From: Aplectana chamaeleonis
Taxonomy: Eukaryota; Nematoda; Chromadorea; Rhabditida; Cosmocercidae
NCBI GenBank assembly: GCA_029168955.1
Contig: JAPDOI010001571.1
Span: 99,895 to 163,894 of the forward strand
Direction: 5' to 3'
Length of the DNA stretch: 64,000 bases
Made by a program: the position numbers and the translations under genes. The notes below the pieces were generated by a model. That model saw nothing but the letters and a program-made list of their open reading frames with translations. It was not told the DNA's origin and searched no databases. Position 1 is the stretch's first letter. Each line of letters opens with the position of its first letter. Positions 1-11,999 of the stretch are shown here, piece by piece.

Positions 1-521
1 CTTTTTCTATCTAAACCCTTTTCTGGGTCTCTAGTAGTAGTACCTATAAGAAACAAATCGCGAAAAACCACTTTTTTGGACCAAATTTGAAGCCTGAATT
101 TTCTTGTCTTTTGATGGTGGACGAGCGCACTCCACATCATCGGCATCGATGATCTCTACTGTCAAGAACATTAGCTGGCTTGAAATCGAATTTCAATCAA
201 TAAACCTTCGGATTTATGTGCACATCCAGTCGAAAACATTCACTGGAGTGGTTTCTTTCACTGCTCAACTGTTCCCATTAGGGAAACTTGCATTTATTTC
301 TTCCTCTGAATGTCGATGATTTTTGACTGCTCGGCATGAGACGGCGATCTTTTCCGTCGTCGCTGTGCACGTGTGCACGAAGTGGCATTTTTGGGCCCTA
401 GAAACTCTAAATCTAGCCCGTTTTTCACCGCGGTACCTTCATAGTTTGTCAGCTGTTTTTGATTTAAGCTGATTTTTGTAGTTTTTTCGATAACGTGTTT
501 CATCGTGACCACTGCCTTTAA
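1..521. mobile_element. TTAA-bounded small DNA element, left end outside window
   Basis: This is a second copy of the element at 17034-17451, in the same orientation. Shared landmarks in order are the CCCTTTTCTGGG block, the run ending CTCTGAATGTCGATGAT, the CACGTGTGCACGAA block and the GGGCCCTAG block. The right end reads ATCGTGACCACTGCC followed by TTTAA, mirroring the left terminus of the other copy. Position 1 corresponds to about 30 bases inside the element, so the left terminus is just outside the window. The element shows no coding capacity of its own. The TTAA boundary is seen; a piggyBac-type mechanism is inference. Confidence 0.75.
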
Positions 522-599
522 CAGCTTTCGCACCATTGAGTGCAGATAATATCTCGTAATGAACTAAATGAGTTGCACTGCTCCACAGTGCTGGATTTC

Positions 600-696
600 G
601 TTGAATTTGTCTGATTTTCGCAAATTTTTCAGGAAACAGAAAGAGAAGGGCGAAAGCGGCCAGAAAACAGAAAGCAGAAATTTCCGCACACCCCTG
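600..696. mobile_element. Isolated right end of a non-autonomous hAT-like element
   Basis: The segment ends TTTCCGCACACCCCTG, which on the other strand begins CAGGGGTGTGCGGAAAT, the terminal core found on several hAT-like elements here. It carries repeated CAGAAA/GAAAACAG motifs just inside the end, comparable to the repeats at 23266-23375. No partner end or target duplication is visible, so this may be a fragment or an element reaching left of the window. Confidence 0.45.
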
Positions 697-802
697 ATAA
701 GTATCTTTTTTCGACGTGAAGGAAAAAGGACGAAATTCGTGTATCAGTTGAGTATTGTCAATGCCTATACAGTATACTGTGCTGTGCTGTTATTGTGCTT
801 AT

Positions 803-1063
803 CTGGGCCAAATTCCGGTCCCCAACTGCGTCTCGACACGCTTTGCGGCCGCACGCGCTCGAGTCGGTCGAGTTTCCAGCGCCAACGCCGACTCGATGGG
901 ACTTTTTTATACAGTTTTCTTCAATTTTTCTTAGTTTCCAGTTTTCAAAACCTACCTAGAGTCAACAGATCGACTGCTGCAGCGCTGAAAACTCTTCGGA
1001 CTCGGGAGCGTGCGGCCGCGACGCGTGTAGAGACGCTATTGCGGACCGGAATTTGCCCCAGAG
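803..1063. repeat. Foldback (inverted-repeat) element of about 260 bp
   Basis: The two arms pair over roughly 70 bases. The left arm starts CTGGGCCAAATTCCGGTCC and contains TGCGGCCGCACGCGC; the right arm mirrors it through GCGTGCGGCCGCGACGCG and ends GGACCGGAATTTGCCCCAG. The same CAAATTCCGGTCCGCAA core starts both arms of the foldback at 34791-34997, so this is a dispersed family. The long open frame crossing here is a by-product of the repeat. Confidence 0.75.
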
Positions 1064-1166
1064 AAGCAAAGTACCCTCGATGCCCGAGCTGCTCGCAGGG
1101 AGGAGCTTGGCCTGCGTTGCGGCTCGTTTTGGTAAGAGGTGAACGGGTGGCCGTGTGGTGTTCCGG

Positions 1167-1238
1167 CCCCAGCCCGCGCACCTGGTAATCGATGCGGTGA
1201 TGGCTATCAGCATGCATTACCAGGTGCCAGGGCTGGGG
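1167..1238. repeat. 72-bp strong hairpin
   Basis: A nearly palindromic unit: the left arm CCCCAGCCCGCGCACCTGG is mirrored by the right arm CCAGGTGCCAGGGCTGGGG, with only a few mismatches over about 29 pairs. The loop is short. No transposase or terminator context is visible. Confidence 0.75.
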
Positions 1239-4054
1239 ACGGAAAAAAATCGATACGTATCATCACACCCGCTCCCGCCCGTCGTTGCGTCGATCGCTTT
1301 TGCGTCCCGCCATCTATGCACGCTGCTCGTTGACGTCGATCGTTTATATCAAATTATGTGTATAGGATTCGCAACGGCTCGCTTCCATTCACTCTCTAAC
1401 ACCATGAGCGGCTATAAGTCGCCATGAGCGTCATTACGCCACCATGAACAGGAGAACAATGTGGGTATGTAGGTACACTGAAAGTTTCGGCAATTGGGAA
1501 TGTGTACACAGCCAATGGAGGAGAATCCTATCCATCCTTGTAGACAAGACATGTCACGTCGTTTTTGGTGTGAACACAGTATTCGTGAGTGTGGACGATG
1601 TACGAGAAAGCGCATTCTGCACAAATCACTCCAAAACTTCCATCAAAAGCCCGGGTTACCGCACGATGCACCGCTCGTTTCGTCTCCGTCATCTGGCCTC
1701 CCATTGACTGAAATGGCGCAAATTAAGCTCACACGCTATAAAAATAATCTCAAATTCATTTTTCTTCGGTGTTCAAATGAGGTTATCTTGAAGCCTGGGC
1801 GTCCTGAGTATTTTTTCTTTCACAGTACTATAGCACTGTCAATGAAGAACTATCGCAAAATTATCAGGTTCGGCTTTCGCTTCGGAAGAGAACTTCTAAA
1901 ACATTGCGATTCGATCATACTAAACAGAGCTTTACTGCTTTAGTGAAAATTTTCAACAAATTTCCGGAGCAGTGGTTCATGCCTTATTTTTCGCTAACAA
2001 TCGACTTTGCATGAGTTGGGTTTTTCTTCCCACTCATTACGAAAAAGGATTCGTGGGTCTGAAAAGGTCATTAACTAGAACATGAATTTTTATTAGGGGC
2101 CTAATGATATGTGAGTCCGTTCCTACGTGGTGCCACTGAAAACTCCATATGTGAAACCACTGTGAGCAGAACGCGGACTACGATTTTGACGCCAGGCTCA
2201 TATGACAGCCAGATCGACAAAAAAACCTGGAACATCTAGTTCCTTGGTCACAACACAGAGGACTTGCTCTTCGGAGAACCAACGACAGCGAAGTTGTCCC
2301 ACGGTAGCGACGTGCACCTAAGCCCGATCGGCGTGCCAATTGTGCTAACGTTACCTACGAGTCGTGCTTATGCTACAGAAGCTGGCCCTAAGTGGAGGTG
2401 CCGACTAAGAAAGGTGCTGAAACTCTAGTCTAGTCCCTGTTTAGTCTACAGCTGTTTCCTCTACTTAGAATGCTTGCCCAACCCGTTCACCTTAGAAATA
2501 CTTAGCAAGCTGTTCAAAATAATGTGTAGTCCGCCAAATTTTTATGTTATGGCTTCATTGTTTCGTCGCTGCTGATGACTTCTAGGTATACTTCGATAGC
2601 TTATGATCTCAATCTACTAGCTCACGCAGAAAAAGGGTTACGCTCTAGAACTGCAACCAGGACAAACACTCAGATAGTGGGTAGGTTCTATTCTGCCACG
2701 GTAGGCTTTCTAATCAGATACCTAGTCGAGTTGAAAGGAACTTTTGCAGCAGCACCGTGGGGGAAACCCCCTAGGCGGTGGAATTTCGTTCAGAAAGTGC
2801 CCTGGAGCGGCCCCTAAAGGTCGACTGCGCTCTTTATGGGATGGGGCTCCTTATATACGTGGTGTGTGGCTGATGGACGCCTGATAAATCAATTGTGGAG
2901 CGATCAATCAGCGTGTCTTATTGAGAGCATCGTGGCTCATTCGTCGTGCAAACTGCATTGTAGTCTACTCTACGTGACCAAGTGGAACGCCTATGTGTTG
3001 CGGCACGTGCTTCTCACTTCGGCGACGATTATGTAGGTCACGAGAAGTACGGGGCCGTATTGTCGTAGCCTATCGTGCCCGAATCGGAAACTCCAGATGT
3101 CTGATGAGCTTCGCAGCTTGAAAGGAAGACGTACTGATGCTGCAGGTGCTCCTGTCAAGCTGAAATAGGTCTGCTCGAACTTTTCCTCCCCTAATGTGCA
3201 TCTTCTGTTGCCGAATTCAAACTGATTTTCTGGTGCGGCTTAATTTTTTATGGTGGTTGCGAGCATATATGGCACCCATCCTTGCTGAGAGAGTGGTTCG
3301 CCGTTTGAGGGCAGTCCAAGAAGGTGATCTCGAGTAATTTTGTAGACTTCATTTTTGGCCGCTGAGATTATCGTCTCCCTTGCGAAACGCGAGAAAAGCT
3401 TCCTTGCTCTGGACCGTGCCGAGGGTGATACTTTTGTTGCATACCTTAACGGAGTTGGCCTTCTTCCTGCGCATTTCGAGGATTGCACCTGAATTCGGTA
3501 GGAGGAGGTCGATTTTTTCCACCCGAAATCAGTCGGACTCAGTCGATTTTTCGACCACGTGTGACGGGGCCTCAAGTGTAAGGGTAGGTGCCGATTCATA
3601 TCGGTAGCTCGTATGTGACTTTTAAAATAATTTTTCTGCTTTAATTTGACTGATAAACAATCCATTGAAAATACTTTTCAGCTGACAGTGAGATTTTTGC
3701 CACAGTTCGATTGCGAGATAACCTAACTTACTCCCTCGTGCATCAGCACCCAGGTTATGCTTTGTATAGCAGGCAAGGTCAAGCCCGCGCTGGGATTGTA
3801 TTGCGCACCGGTGGGGGACCGCAAGCTAGGTGCCGGTTGAAAGGAGCGGGACCACAGATTTTAGCGATCAGTGTTAGGCCGCGATCATACATTCGCGACC
3901 GGTGACGCAATGGTTGTCATGCATCTCCACTGAAAATTGATATGCCTGGTATGCACTGTCGCTGTAGCTAGTCGCAAGAAGTATGATCCCGACTAAACTC
4001 TCGCAGTGATGTGGAGCCAATATTTTAGGCTCTTGGAAGGCACGACTATAGCCT
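1239..4054. other. No gene recognised
   Basis: I see no domain, RNA gene or clear element. The best open frame is 141 codons on the minus strand (3240-3665), rich in Arg, Ser and Lys with no motif I know. Its length is within what chance gives in a window of this size. Confidence 0.5.
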
Positions 4055-4166
4055 TGTAGCGCTATTTTCCTCCGTTTCCGAGCCCGAAAACCCAAAAACG
4101 GAACGGAACAGCTCAAAAAACACCGTAAATACGGAATCGGAAACGGAACTGTTCAGCCCAGCTCTG
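4055..4166. mobile_element. hAT-like right-end fragment with GGAAACGGAA motifs
   Basis: It contains TCCGTTTCCGAGCCCGAAAA, then repeated CGGAA and GGAAACGGAA motifs, and ends CAGCCCAGCTCTG. It aligns with the right end of the intact element at 59753-60961, where the same order of motifs precedes the terminus. No matching left end or target duplication was found nearby. Confidence 0.5.
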
Positions 4167-4480
4167 GTGTGGATATAATTTGACATCAACCTCGTTCACT
4201 AACAATAAATGCCATTTAGATATAAAAAAGCTATATTTGTTTTCAATTATCCTTTAAACCGTAAGTAATCTCCATGGGCAATCTGGATATGTACGAAAGG
4301 GCGATCCTGGGTGCCGAATAAATGACAGTCTCCGAAGATTGGTGCTTAACTTGAAATCAGGAGGTCTTTGGGTGGCCCATAAATAGCAAAGGCACTGTGT
4401 ACCGCTCAGATCGAGTTACAAACATCGCCCAGGGCCCTCTGCAGGCTTTCATCGGTACAGAAAGCAAACAGATATGTATA

Positions 4481-5322
4481 TTAAGGGGACCGGATGGGAA
4501 TGTCGTTTCTGCGGATGTCAATGCTTAGTTGCCATTTATCAGCTCATTGTTTGATTCATAGGCATGCCAAACACATTGTGACGTCATAGAGACTTTTTAT
4601 GTTTATCCAAATGCATTGGATTTTCGATAGTATCAAATGCGGTTTTCCAAGATCAAATCGGGTAATTTTCACTCGTCTGACTTTTCTCTTTTGACCTTTT
4701 TTGAGTTTCCGAGTTGCATCGATCAGAAAGACCATAAACGTTAGACAATTACGTGTACACGATGATCTTCAATTTTGAGATTATTCGCTACATTGATTAG
4801 GTGGTCCCCGGGTAGAGCTTCAATGACGTGAAATTGAGAAAAACGCCCCAGAAGTACTTAGAATTATTTACTTTCACATCGCCACCTCATTCTTGCAGGA
4901 ACTGTTCGTTGTGAGAATAAAAGCTTTGGTGGACCCGTCCTTTGCCATTCTCTACTCTCAATTGCTCCGCTCTTTATTTAGGAAACTGCATAATCCTGCT
5001 TTGCATAAAATATTCTTCGAATTTCGAGTGACCCAAACTTCCACCGGTGACATTTCTCGTCGTTTCTTCGTAATTTTGGGAACACTTGGGGCCAACGCAC
5101 TGTTTTATGTGGAAATTTTGGGCACGAAAATCATCGTGAACACTGCCTTTGAGGAAAGTGGAAGCCAATCCGTGTCAGACCATAGAGGAGTTGCCCTATA
5201 GTCTTAACCGACCATGGTCGATCATTCTAGACCATTTGAAGCAGATTGGAAAAGTAATCAAAGCAATATGTGTTTTCATTTAGCGTAAGAAAACGATACA
5301 TTACTTTCCGTTTCCCCCTGCT
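4481..5322 (+). mobile_element. Internally deleted mariner element (relic)
   Basis: The left end TTAAGGGGACCGGATGGGAA follows a TA. The right end ACATTACTTTCCG-TTTCCCCCTGC precedes a TA and is the inverted match. Inside are three blocks shared with the mariner relic at 49799-50795: the TTATCAGCTCATTGTTTGATTC leader, the CCAAG-TCAAATCGGGTAATTTTC block (transposase N-terminal part), and the ATCCGTGTCAGAC block (helix-turn-helix region). Most of the transposase is missing and the remainder is split by a later insertion at about 4757-5160. It is a dead, non-autonomous copy. Confidence 0.8.
4757..5160. mobile_element. TTAA-family small element nested in the mariner relic
   Basis: This 0.4-kb block separates two stretches that are contiguous in the other mariner copy, so it arrived later. 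It starts CACGATGATCTTCAATTTTG and ends AAAATCATCGTGAACACTGCCTT, matching the termini of the intact element at 23942-24445 (compared on its minus strand) and of the copy from 61503. Internally it shares the GTGGACCCGTC-TTTGC-ATTCTCTACTCTC block. The outermost TTAAAGGCAG bases at the left are degraded, so the exact junction is uncertain. Confidence 0.65.
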
Positions 5323-7677
5323 AGCATCATTGGCTAGGCGCAGCCAATTTTGGTGAAACATTCATTACAAGAGAGTGTAATAGATCTTCAATTATTCAAA
5401 ATAAGTAGTCCACCTCGTTAAGAACTCTTCGTAAACTTTCATCTGTACAGGAGCCGTCAGTTCTGGGTCCCTTCTTCCTCAGCCGGGCCATTTGTATGGG
5501 AGAGTTGTGTTCTGTAAAGGTGAAATGGGGCTGAATAATCCCGCAAGTCAAGGATTCGGAACTCACCTGGCTGTTCAACAAAATGAATCAAAGGGAAGTA
5601 TCGCAGAAGAAATTGTGAGCAGGTGTAGGAAAAGGAAACAGTGCCGCATGGCTCCACAGCACGTGTGGAATTAGTGACTGCGCTTAGGACGGACGTAGGC
5701 TCATCGAATTCCTCTTGTTTATATGGGGATCACTGTCAGAGTCGGTGACATTTGCAAACAGACTCCAGTTCAATCTCCCTAGGAATCAGATCGGACCAAT
5801 GCACAACCATTACGAAAAAGTAGAGAAATGGTTGATTCAGAAACGCTATCTTTAGATAGCTCTTATATATAAGCTCTTACATTATTTGTTGCAAATATAA
5901 TTACCATCTCGGAAAGAATAACTACAACACTCTCGCTCCAGTGTTGAGACACGAGAAAGTTTTCGATATCCTGCTGTACATAACTTTCCCCGATTCTGCA
6001 AACTGTCCATGGAGGGGCGCGAACCTAATCCTTGGGCTATTTTCCAAGTGCAAGTATTTTTTGCATGTTTTGAAGACACCCCGTTCATTCGCAAGTTTGA
6101 CTACCACAGCGACTTGTGTTTTGCTAATCAAAATGCATTCCATAAAAAAATAATACAAGATTGGGAATTTCATTCCAAGAGAGAGGCGAAGTGAAAATGT
6201 TACTTCTCGTGTAGGAAGTGGAGTGAAGAACTACCTATGTATCCTCTATTTCCGAGCGAAATTTATTTCCGATTACCGCGTGCGTCTGCGCGCGTACTGT
6301 CTCTGCCCTCGCTCCGCACAAGCGCGCGAGGGAACAGAGTAAATGCGGCTCGGAACCAGAGGATATTTTGATCAATTTCATTTTGTTCTTCTAAAGTACG
6401 ACTAGTTCTAAATAATACGAATTGCTAGTTTGTATGTTCTTCTTGTCATTTTAGTGCAGTGTTCACGATAAGAAATGTGTTTCAGTTTCCACCATGAATG
6501 GGTAGTGGAGGGGCACACTGTAAAGTTGACGTCAAAAGAACGCATGAATACGAGCCAGTAAAGGCCCCAAAGGAGCACGAAGTTGCAACTTTGAGCGCAA
6601 AGCAAACCCAAAAGCGCAATGCCCGCCCTCCGACGTGAATAAATGAAAACTGGAAATCCTGAGATGAGCGATGGTTTCCGATCAATAGCCCCATTCTTCC
6701 CTAAATTCTCAGATTCTCTTTTTCTTCACTTGGGAGCCTCGCATTGTGTACCCCCGGATCAGAAAACTCATAAATGTTTTCTAGTCAACTCTAGCACGCC
6801 CTCTTCGAATCTGAATTCGGATTTTGCAACGGACATCTGCGAAAAAAGTTAAAGCCGGTCAAAATTCGTATTTCCCGCCTTTTTTATCAAAAACTCGCAT
6901 TAGTGTTGGCGAAATCCGGAAACGGAATTCATTCTTATGTTCAGCGACCACACTACCCCACTGAGCAAATTTTTGCTGAAGGCACATTTTCCAAACTTTG
7001 CACAGACTGATAGCGTTTTTGGACCTGTGCGGATTTTTGTTTTGGCGCTGATTTATACCTCTGGAAAGCGTTACAAAAAAAATGTTGCAGATTTCACTCA
7101 AAACCTTCAAGGTGGGTTATTTGGCCCGCTGATCAGATATCTGGGGTATATTTGACGATTTTCCGAGCTTTTCAACCTGCGTCGTTCAAAGCTTCCCATC
7201 GGGGAAAAATTTGATGTCAATTCGCGACGTTTGCCGATTTAAGGGGTGCTCTGATAGACATGGCTGAAGTTGTTGCTCTAGGGGTCTTTTGCAGTGCAAA
7301 ACACGAATCTGCCATCCGTTTATCGATTTTTGATAGATTACGGTAGGTTACGGCGGGTATACGGTAGCTTTTTCAAAGTCTCAGATTTGGCTCAAAATTT
7401 CTCTGTGGGTGTTATTTGGTGGCACCCTTTTTGAGGTCTATTTCTCGATTTTCGAATTTTAAGGTAGGGAAAGCCAGTTAAAAGGCATAACCATAAGTCA
7501 CACAGTAACCACAAGTCTAGCGACAAACAGACCCCAGATTCGCGTTCAGCTCCCTGAACAATCCCAGTTGAAAGTTTTGAGCCGAATCCGAATTTTTTTT
7601 TCTCAACGGTCTGCCTGAACCTGAGTATTATCCTTCTCTTGATGGCGGGAAGCCTGAGCAAGGAGTGCTGGCCTTGG
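5323..7677. other. No gene recognised
   Basis: I find no coherent reading frame or known domain. One AGTGTTCACGATAAG end-like fragment of the TTAA family lies near 6460. A GC-rich piece near 6280-6345 resembles the dispersed repeat at 38460, 48285 and 49437. Confidence 0.5.
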
Positions 7678-7800
7678 GGAAAATGAAACGCTGCGCCATA
7701 ACGATCGTTTTCCCATGACGGAGCCACCCCACACGCTTGACACGTTCAATCCCGGATTCGACGCGGCTACCCGCCGTCTAGAAAACGAAGATATATCTTC
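7678..7800. repeat. Dispersed repeat, copy 1
   Basis: It matches 9829-9950 in the same orientation. Shared order: GAAAAT-AAA, GCTGCGC-ATA, the GCCACCCCACACGCT block, and the CCCGCCGTCTAGA-AACGA block. A piece just downstream (TAGCTAGATGCCT-A-ACGGAAACCGG) recurs near 23077. The element type is unknown. Confidence 0.7.
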
Positions 7801-8100
7801 TGCCAGCGCGTAGCTAGATGCCTCACACGGAAACCGGGGATGCCCACTCAGCGGAAAATTTTCTGGCGGTTTACCGCTGATTTACGGGAGAACTACCGCT
7901 ACCTAGTTATAAATGCTGCTTTTACCACAGAATTAAGTCTGATACCGAACTGACAGAAATTCTGCCAGAATTCGAATAAATTATTACAAGTTGTACCAGA
8001 ATTCTCTCGAATTTCGTCGTCGCCCGAATAAATTGCGATCTCTGGCAGAGTGATTTTTAACCGACTTGTGTTAAATTTCCCGTAAATTCGGAATTCGTCC

Positions 8101-8242
8101 AGAACGTGCTGCATAAACTCACAGGAAGTGTACAGGACCTCACAGAAAGTGTGCAGGACCCCACAGAAAATGTGCAGGACCTCACAGAAAGTGTATAGGT
8201 GCTCACAAGAAGTGTGCAGGACCTGCCAAGAAGTGTGCATGA
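8101..8242. repeat. 21-bp minisatellite, left part of a split array
   Basis: About six units follow the pattern CTCACAGAAAGTGTGCAGGAC with small variation. This is the reverse complement of the CCTGCACACTTTCTATGACG units in the large array at 54803-57060. The array is interrupted exactly at a GTGCATGA target duplication by the hAT insertion and resumes at 9402. Confidence 0.85.
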
Positions 8243-8263
8243 TAGAGTATATCAAACGAATAA

Positions 8264-8515
8264 AAATTTTCGAATATTCGAATAAACGAATAATTCGAAA
8301 AATTGACTCTTTCGAATATTCGAATAAACGAATTATTCGAAAATTGACTTCTCGAATATTCGAATAAACGAATCATTCGAAAATTGACTTCTCCGAATAT
8401 TCGAATAAACGAATTATTCATAAAAGGACTTCTCCGAATATTCGAATAAAGGAATTATTCTGAAAATGGACTTCCGAATATTCGAATAAACGAATTATTC
8501 GAAAATTTGATTCCT
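8264..8515. repeat. Left subterminal AT-rich array (CGAATATTCG motif)
   Basis: About six tandem units of roughly 42-44 bp each contain the palindrome CGAATATTCG followed by AATAAACGAATTATTCG and a TTGACTTC spacer. The same unit, in the same orientation, fills the right end. In hAT elements such subterminal motifs are known transposase-binding sites; that role here is inference. Confidence 0.85.
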
Positions 8516-9104
8516 ATCAGTTTAGGGTGCTATCTTAGCGGGGGAGGGGGCACTGTTGTATCGCACATGACCACTCCCATTTTTCCGTGCCGCAAACACT
8601 CCTGATTTGTCCGGCGGAGGGTAACCCCCAGTAGGTGTTCAACTTTACTGCGGCACGATAAAATGGACGGGGCTAAGTGCAATCTGAGACAAAGTGGCCC
8701 CAAGATAGCAAACAGTTTTCTTGGAGACTTTTCGCCTCTGGACCGCAAAAATATAAGATGAATGTTGATCAATAACTGGCTAAAAGCTCCAGCGATTCAC
8801 CTAAATTCATGGAAATTAAGTATTACATAAAATTCTAGCTGCGTACGGTAGCCGTTTCTGGAACATCGCTCAAGTTTGTTTGGGACATACTCCATCAGAT
8901 GAAAAGCAGTATCTGTTACGTCTGCCCACAAACTCGGTGCCCAGCGAGATATTCCACCATTAGGTTTCTGACCATCTCATGTTTAATATTGAGTATTCCG
9001 ATTATATTCGAACTTTCTAGCAGTTTGATTGTGTGACATTTTACCTCAAGACCGCGAAAATGGACATGTGCCGTAGACTCTGCTTCTTATTTTTCTGAAA
9101 TTAT

Positions 9105-9390
9105 TCGTTTATTCGGTCGAATATTCGAATATTGGGCCGCTCGAATATTCGAACAAACGAATTATTCGAAAAAATTGACTTTTTCCGAATATTCGAATAA
9201 ACGAATTATTCGAAAAATTGACTTTTTCCCGAATATTCGAAGGTTAAACGAATTGATTCGAAAAATTGATTCTTTTCCGAATATTCGAATAAACGAATTA
9301 TTCGAAAAATAGATTTCCGAATAATCGAATTCATTCGAATATTCGATTATTCGTTTATTCGGCCGAATATTCGTTTTCCGAATATTCGTT
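9105..9390. repeat. Right subterminal AT-rich array (CGAATATTCG motif)
   Basis: Four or so further units of the same sequence as the left array lie here, plus inverted half-units at both edges (for example ATTCGTTTATTCGGCCGAATATTCG spread over 9350-9375). The spacer variants are GACTTTTTCC. Confidence 0.85.
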
Positions 9391-9401
9391 GACATAGTCT
9401 A

Positions 9402-9475
9402 GTGCATGACCTCACAGGAAGTGTGTAGGTGCTCAAAGGAAGTGCGCAGGACCTCTCAGAAAGTGCGTGCAGATT
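9402..9475. repeat. 21-bp minisatellite, right part of the split array
   Basis: Three to four units (CCTCACAGGAAGTGTGTAGG and variants) continue the array seen at 8101-8242. Confidence 0.8.
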
Positions 9476-9828
9476 ATCAGAATAGGCGTGCAGGAATTTA
9501 TGGTTAGTATTTTGAATCATAATTTTATCTATTAACCTTTATGATGTTAAGCATTGGTGACTTTAAATTTGGAAACTTTGATGGCATTTTTAACGTTTTT
9601 ATAGGTATATTTTCATAAATTCTAATTCATTTTCTAAATTTTTAATCGGAAGTTTGTTTTTCATCTCTCTCGGAACAACAACTCAGAAATGAGCAAATGT
9701 CCAAAAAGTGGAAGATAATAGAAAATACCTCCCATTTTCGAAAATATTTTGATATATAAAAATGTGAGGAAAGAGAGATGGGAAGGAAAGAAACGGGAAA
9801 AGAGAGATGAGGAAGAATAGCTGGCCGA

Positions 9829-9950
9829 GGGAAAATAAAAGAAAGCTGCGCTATATCGATAGTTTTTTCCAGACGGCGCCACCCCACACGCTCGATAAGC
9901 GCAACCCCGGATCTGACGCGATTCTCCCGCCGTCTAGAGAACGATTATAC
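9829..9950. repeat. Dispersed repeat, copy 2
   Basis: Direct-orientation partner of 7678-7800, sharing GCCACCCCACACGCT and CCCGCCGTCTAGA. The two copies flank the hAT/minisatellite block but are too diverged to be its boundaries. Confidence 0.7.
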
Positions 9951-11999
9951 TACACTCAAGCAATCACAAGCTTACTATCTGTGACGATTTTACAAAACTG
10001 AAAGCATCTCGCCTTCTAGGAAAACTCTTATTGAAAGCGTTTAATAGGATTTCGAGAAGGTAACAACTCTGTTTTTTCGAAATGAAAAGCTTCCGTTCAT
10101 TTCACAAATTTTTCCTGATAAACGATTTCCCAACCCAAGATTGGATCCGGTGATTTTGTTGATTCAAACTCAGGCTTTACGAGCAGATTTGTTTGCATTA
10201 TGTTTTTTTTTTTATCTCAAAAAAAAATTTAAAACTTTTCAGAGGAAAACGATTTCTGATGAAGACGATATAAGGCAGAAAGTTCGAAAGAAAGAAAAGA
10301 AGATTGTTGTGCTGTCCTCGTGAGAAGGTAGGATCTGGCCATCACAAAAAAAAGAAAAGTTGGAGGAAAAACGATGAGGAACAAATTTTTGCTTGGTGTC
10401 CGCCCCAATTATCAAGCATTTTCATAAATGCCTGTTTTGCCGTCTTCCAGCTCTGCTTCTAAAGTAACACATAAGCACCTTAAGAGACTACTGACGACTT
10501 TCCAGGGCAAAAAAAAAGTCACGGATGAACTAAGCATTCATGAAAATCTCTATTAATTGGGTAAGGGGCGTGTGGACACCAGTGACATTAACAGTCCCAA
10601 CTTGTTCTTAGTGTTTTTTCCTAAAAAAATTACTTCTTCAATTAATTTTACTTTTTGTAACTACCACCCACCATTTTCATGAAGAGAGCTCAAAAATCGT
10701 TTTTATCGCCAACTCAGAGTTCAATAAAGGGAGAATATATCATGCCTCACATAAAGTTGTCTTATAGCTTTAGATTCTGCTCCATAATGCAAAAACTGTG
10801 GTAGTAGCAACACCATTCGCGAAAATGGTTCGCGGTAATTTGAAAAAATTACAATAAAAATGTCATGTGAAATATTTCTGAGAAAACACTAGCTTCATGA
10901 TAAATTTTAGTAACCAAATATTTTGTAGAAGACCTGGTCTTCTGGTTTTGTTCCTGAGAAAAAATTCCCTAAAGATTATTGTCTCTTTAGTTTTGGGAAT
11001 CCCGGTGTTCTCTGCCCCATGTCATACATTTTCGAGAAGCTTCACCTGGGCGCTGCTGTTGATGTTATGTTAAGACTGGGTTTGGTGAGCATTTTCTAGA
11101 TTTCTGTTTGAGGGAGTAGGTCTGACGTTGCCACATCAGAAAAAATCGTGTTGAAACTTCAAGGAAAATAAAACCAAGTTAGAACGAAGGTTCAGGTACA
11201 ATGAATCTAAACCACTAACTACTTAGTAATTTATAAACTAGTGTAAGGTGATAACACGATAATGACTCCGGACTTCTATTGTAAAGTGTGCTCCTGCACT
11301 CTGGTTTCAATCCTATCAAACGGCCCTATTGATAGCGGGCACTGTTGTTGGACAGGGCCGCTGATCGCCCATGTTGGTCAATAACTTTGTTGACCCAGCA
11401 TATACGCTGCAGTCGTTGCTCCATGTCAAGTTGCCCATGTCAAAGTTACCTCGTCCCTTCAAGTTTGAGGTGAAAAGATGAGAACTGATATACAGCCTGA
11501 CACTAGGTTCTATGGGCTACTCTACTATCCTGTCTCTAGCGGACGGCATGGTGTGTGAAAGTTCCCTGAAAATTTTTGTTCTGTTACATGCAGTTGTACA
11601 TGAGAATGAGTGTATGTACCATGTACTTCAGATTTTGTAACCTCGTATCAACAGCTGGGCGGCGGTATAGGTATAAATTCTGGCAGAATACGAGAGAATT
11701 CTACCAGAATATTTCTAGTCATTACGGATTCTTTGAGGAGGAATTCCTGCCAGAAATGAGGGGTAAAGTACGTGGAAATTCCAGGATTTGTAGAATTTTT
11801 TTGCTGAGCAGGATTTTCGTGTGGCAGCCAGTCTAATTTTTGAAACGAGAATTGACGTAAATTAAGGAAAGCTTAGCATCATTTGTGAAATTTCAGCTAC
11901 AGCGCCATCATATTCTAGAACCCTCAAGCTACAGCCCCAGCATACTTCTACGCTAATACTTCTCGTAAACAGCACTCGTTCGATCGACCCACCCAGTCC
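9951..11999. other. No gene recognised
   Basis: AT-rich sequence with homopolymer runs and no coding pattern. Around 11680-11710 there is a degenerate inverted motif (ATTCTGGCAGAAT / ATTCTACCAGAAT) also present near 7950-8000. Confidence 0.5.

Larger units (their letters stand above)
8243..9401. mobile_element. Non-autonomous hAT element (1159 bp) with 8-bp target duplication
   Basis: The 8 bases before (8235-8242) and after (9402-9409) are both GTGCATGA. The termini are inverted matches: left TAGAGTATATCAAACGAATA, right on the other strand TAGACTATGTCAACGAATA. Both ends carry arrays of a 40-odd-bp unit built on CGAATATTCGAATAAACGAA (8264-8515 and 9105-9390). The middle (8520-9090) holds no transposase or recognisable coding sequence, so mobility would need a transposase in trans. 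It sits inside a 21-bp minisatellite, whose phase is restored when the element and one duplication are removed. The superfamily call rests on 8-bp duplication, short termini and subterminal arrays. Confidence 0.88.

Noticed and set aside
568..1188. 206-codon plus-strand open frame
   Set aside because: It runs through a hAT-like end, a foldback and a GC-rich segment; no domain, and overlapping frames on the other strand mirror the inverted repeat.
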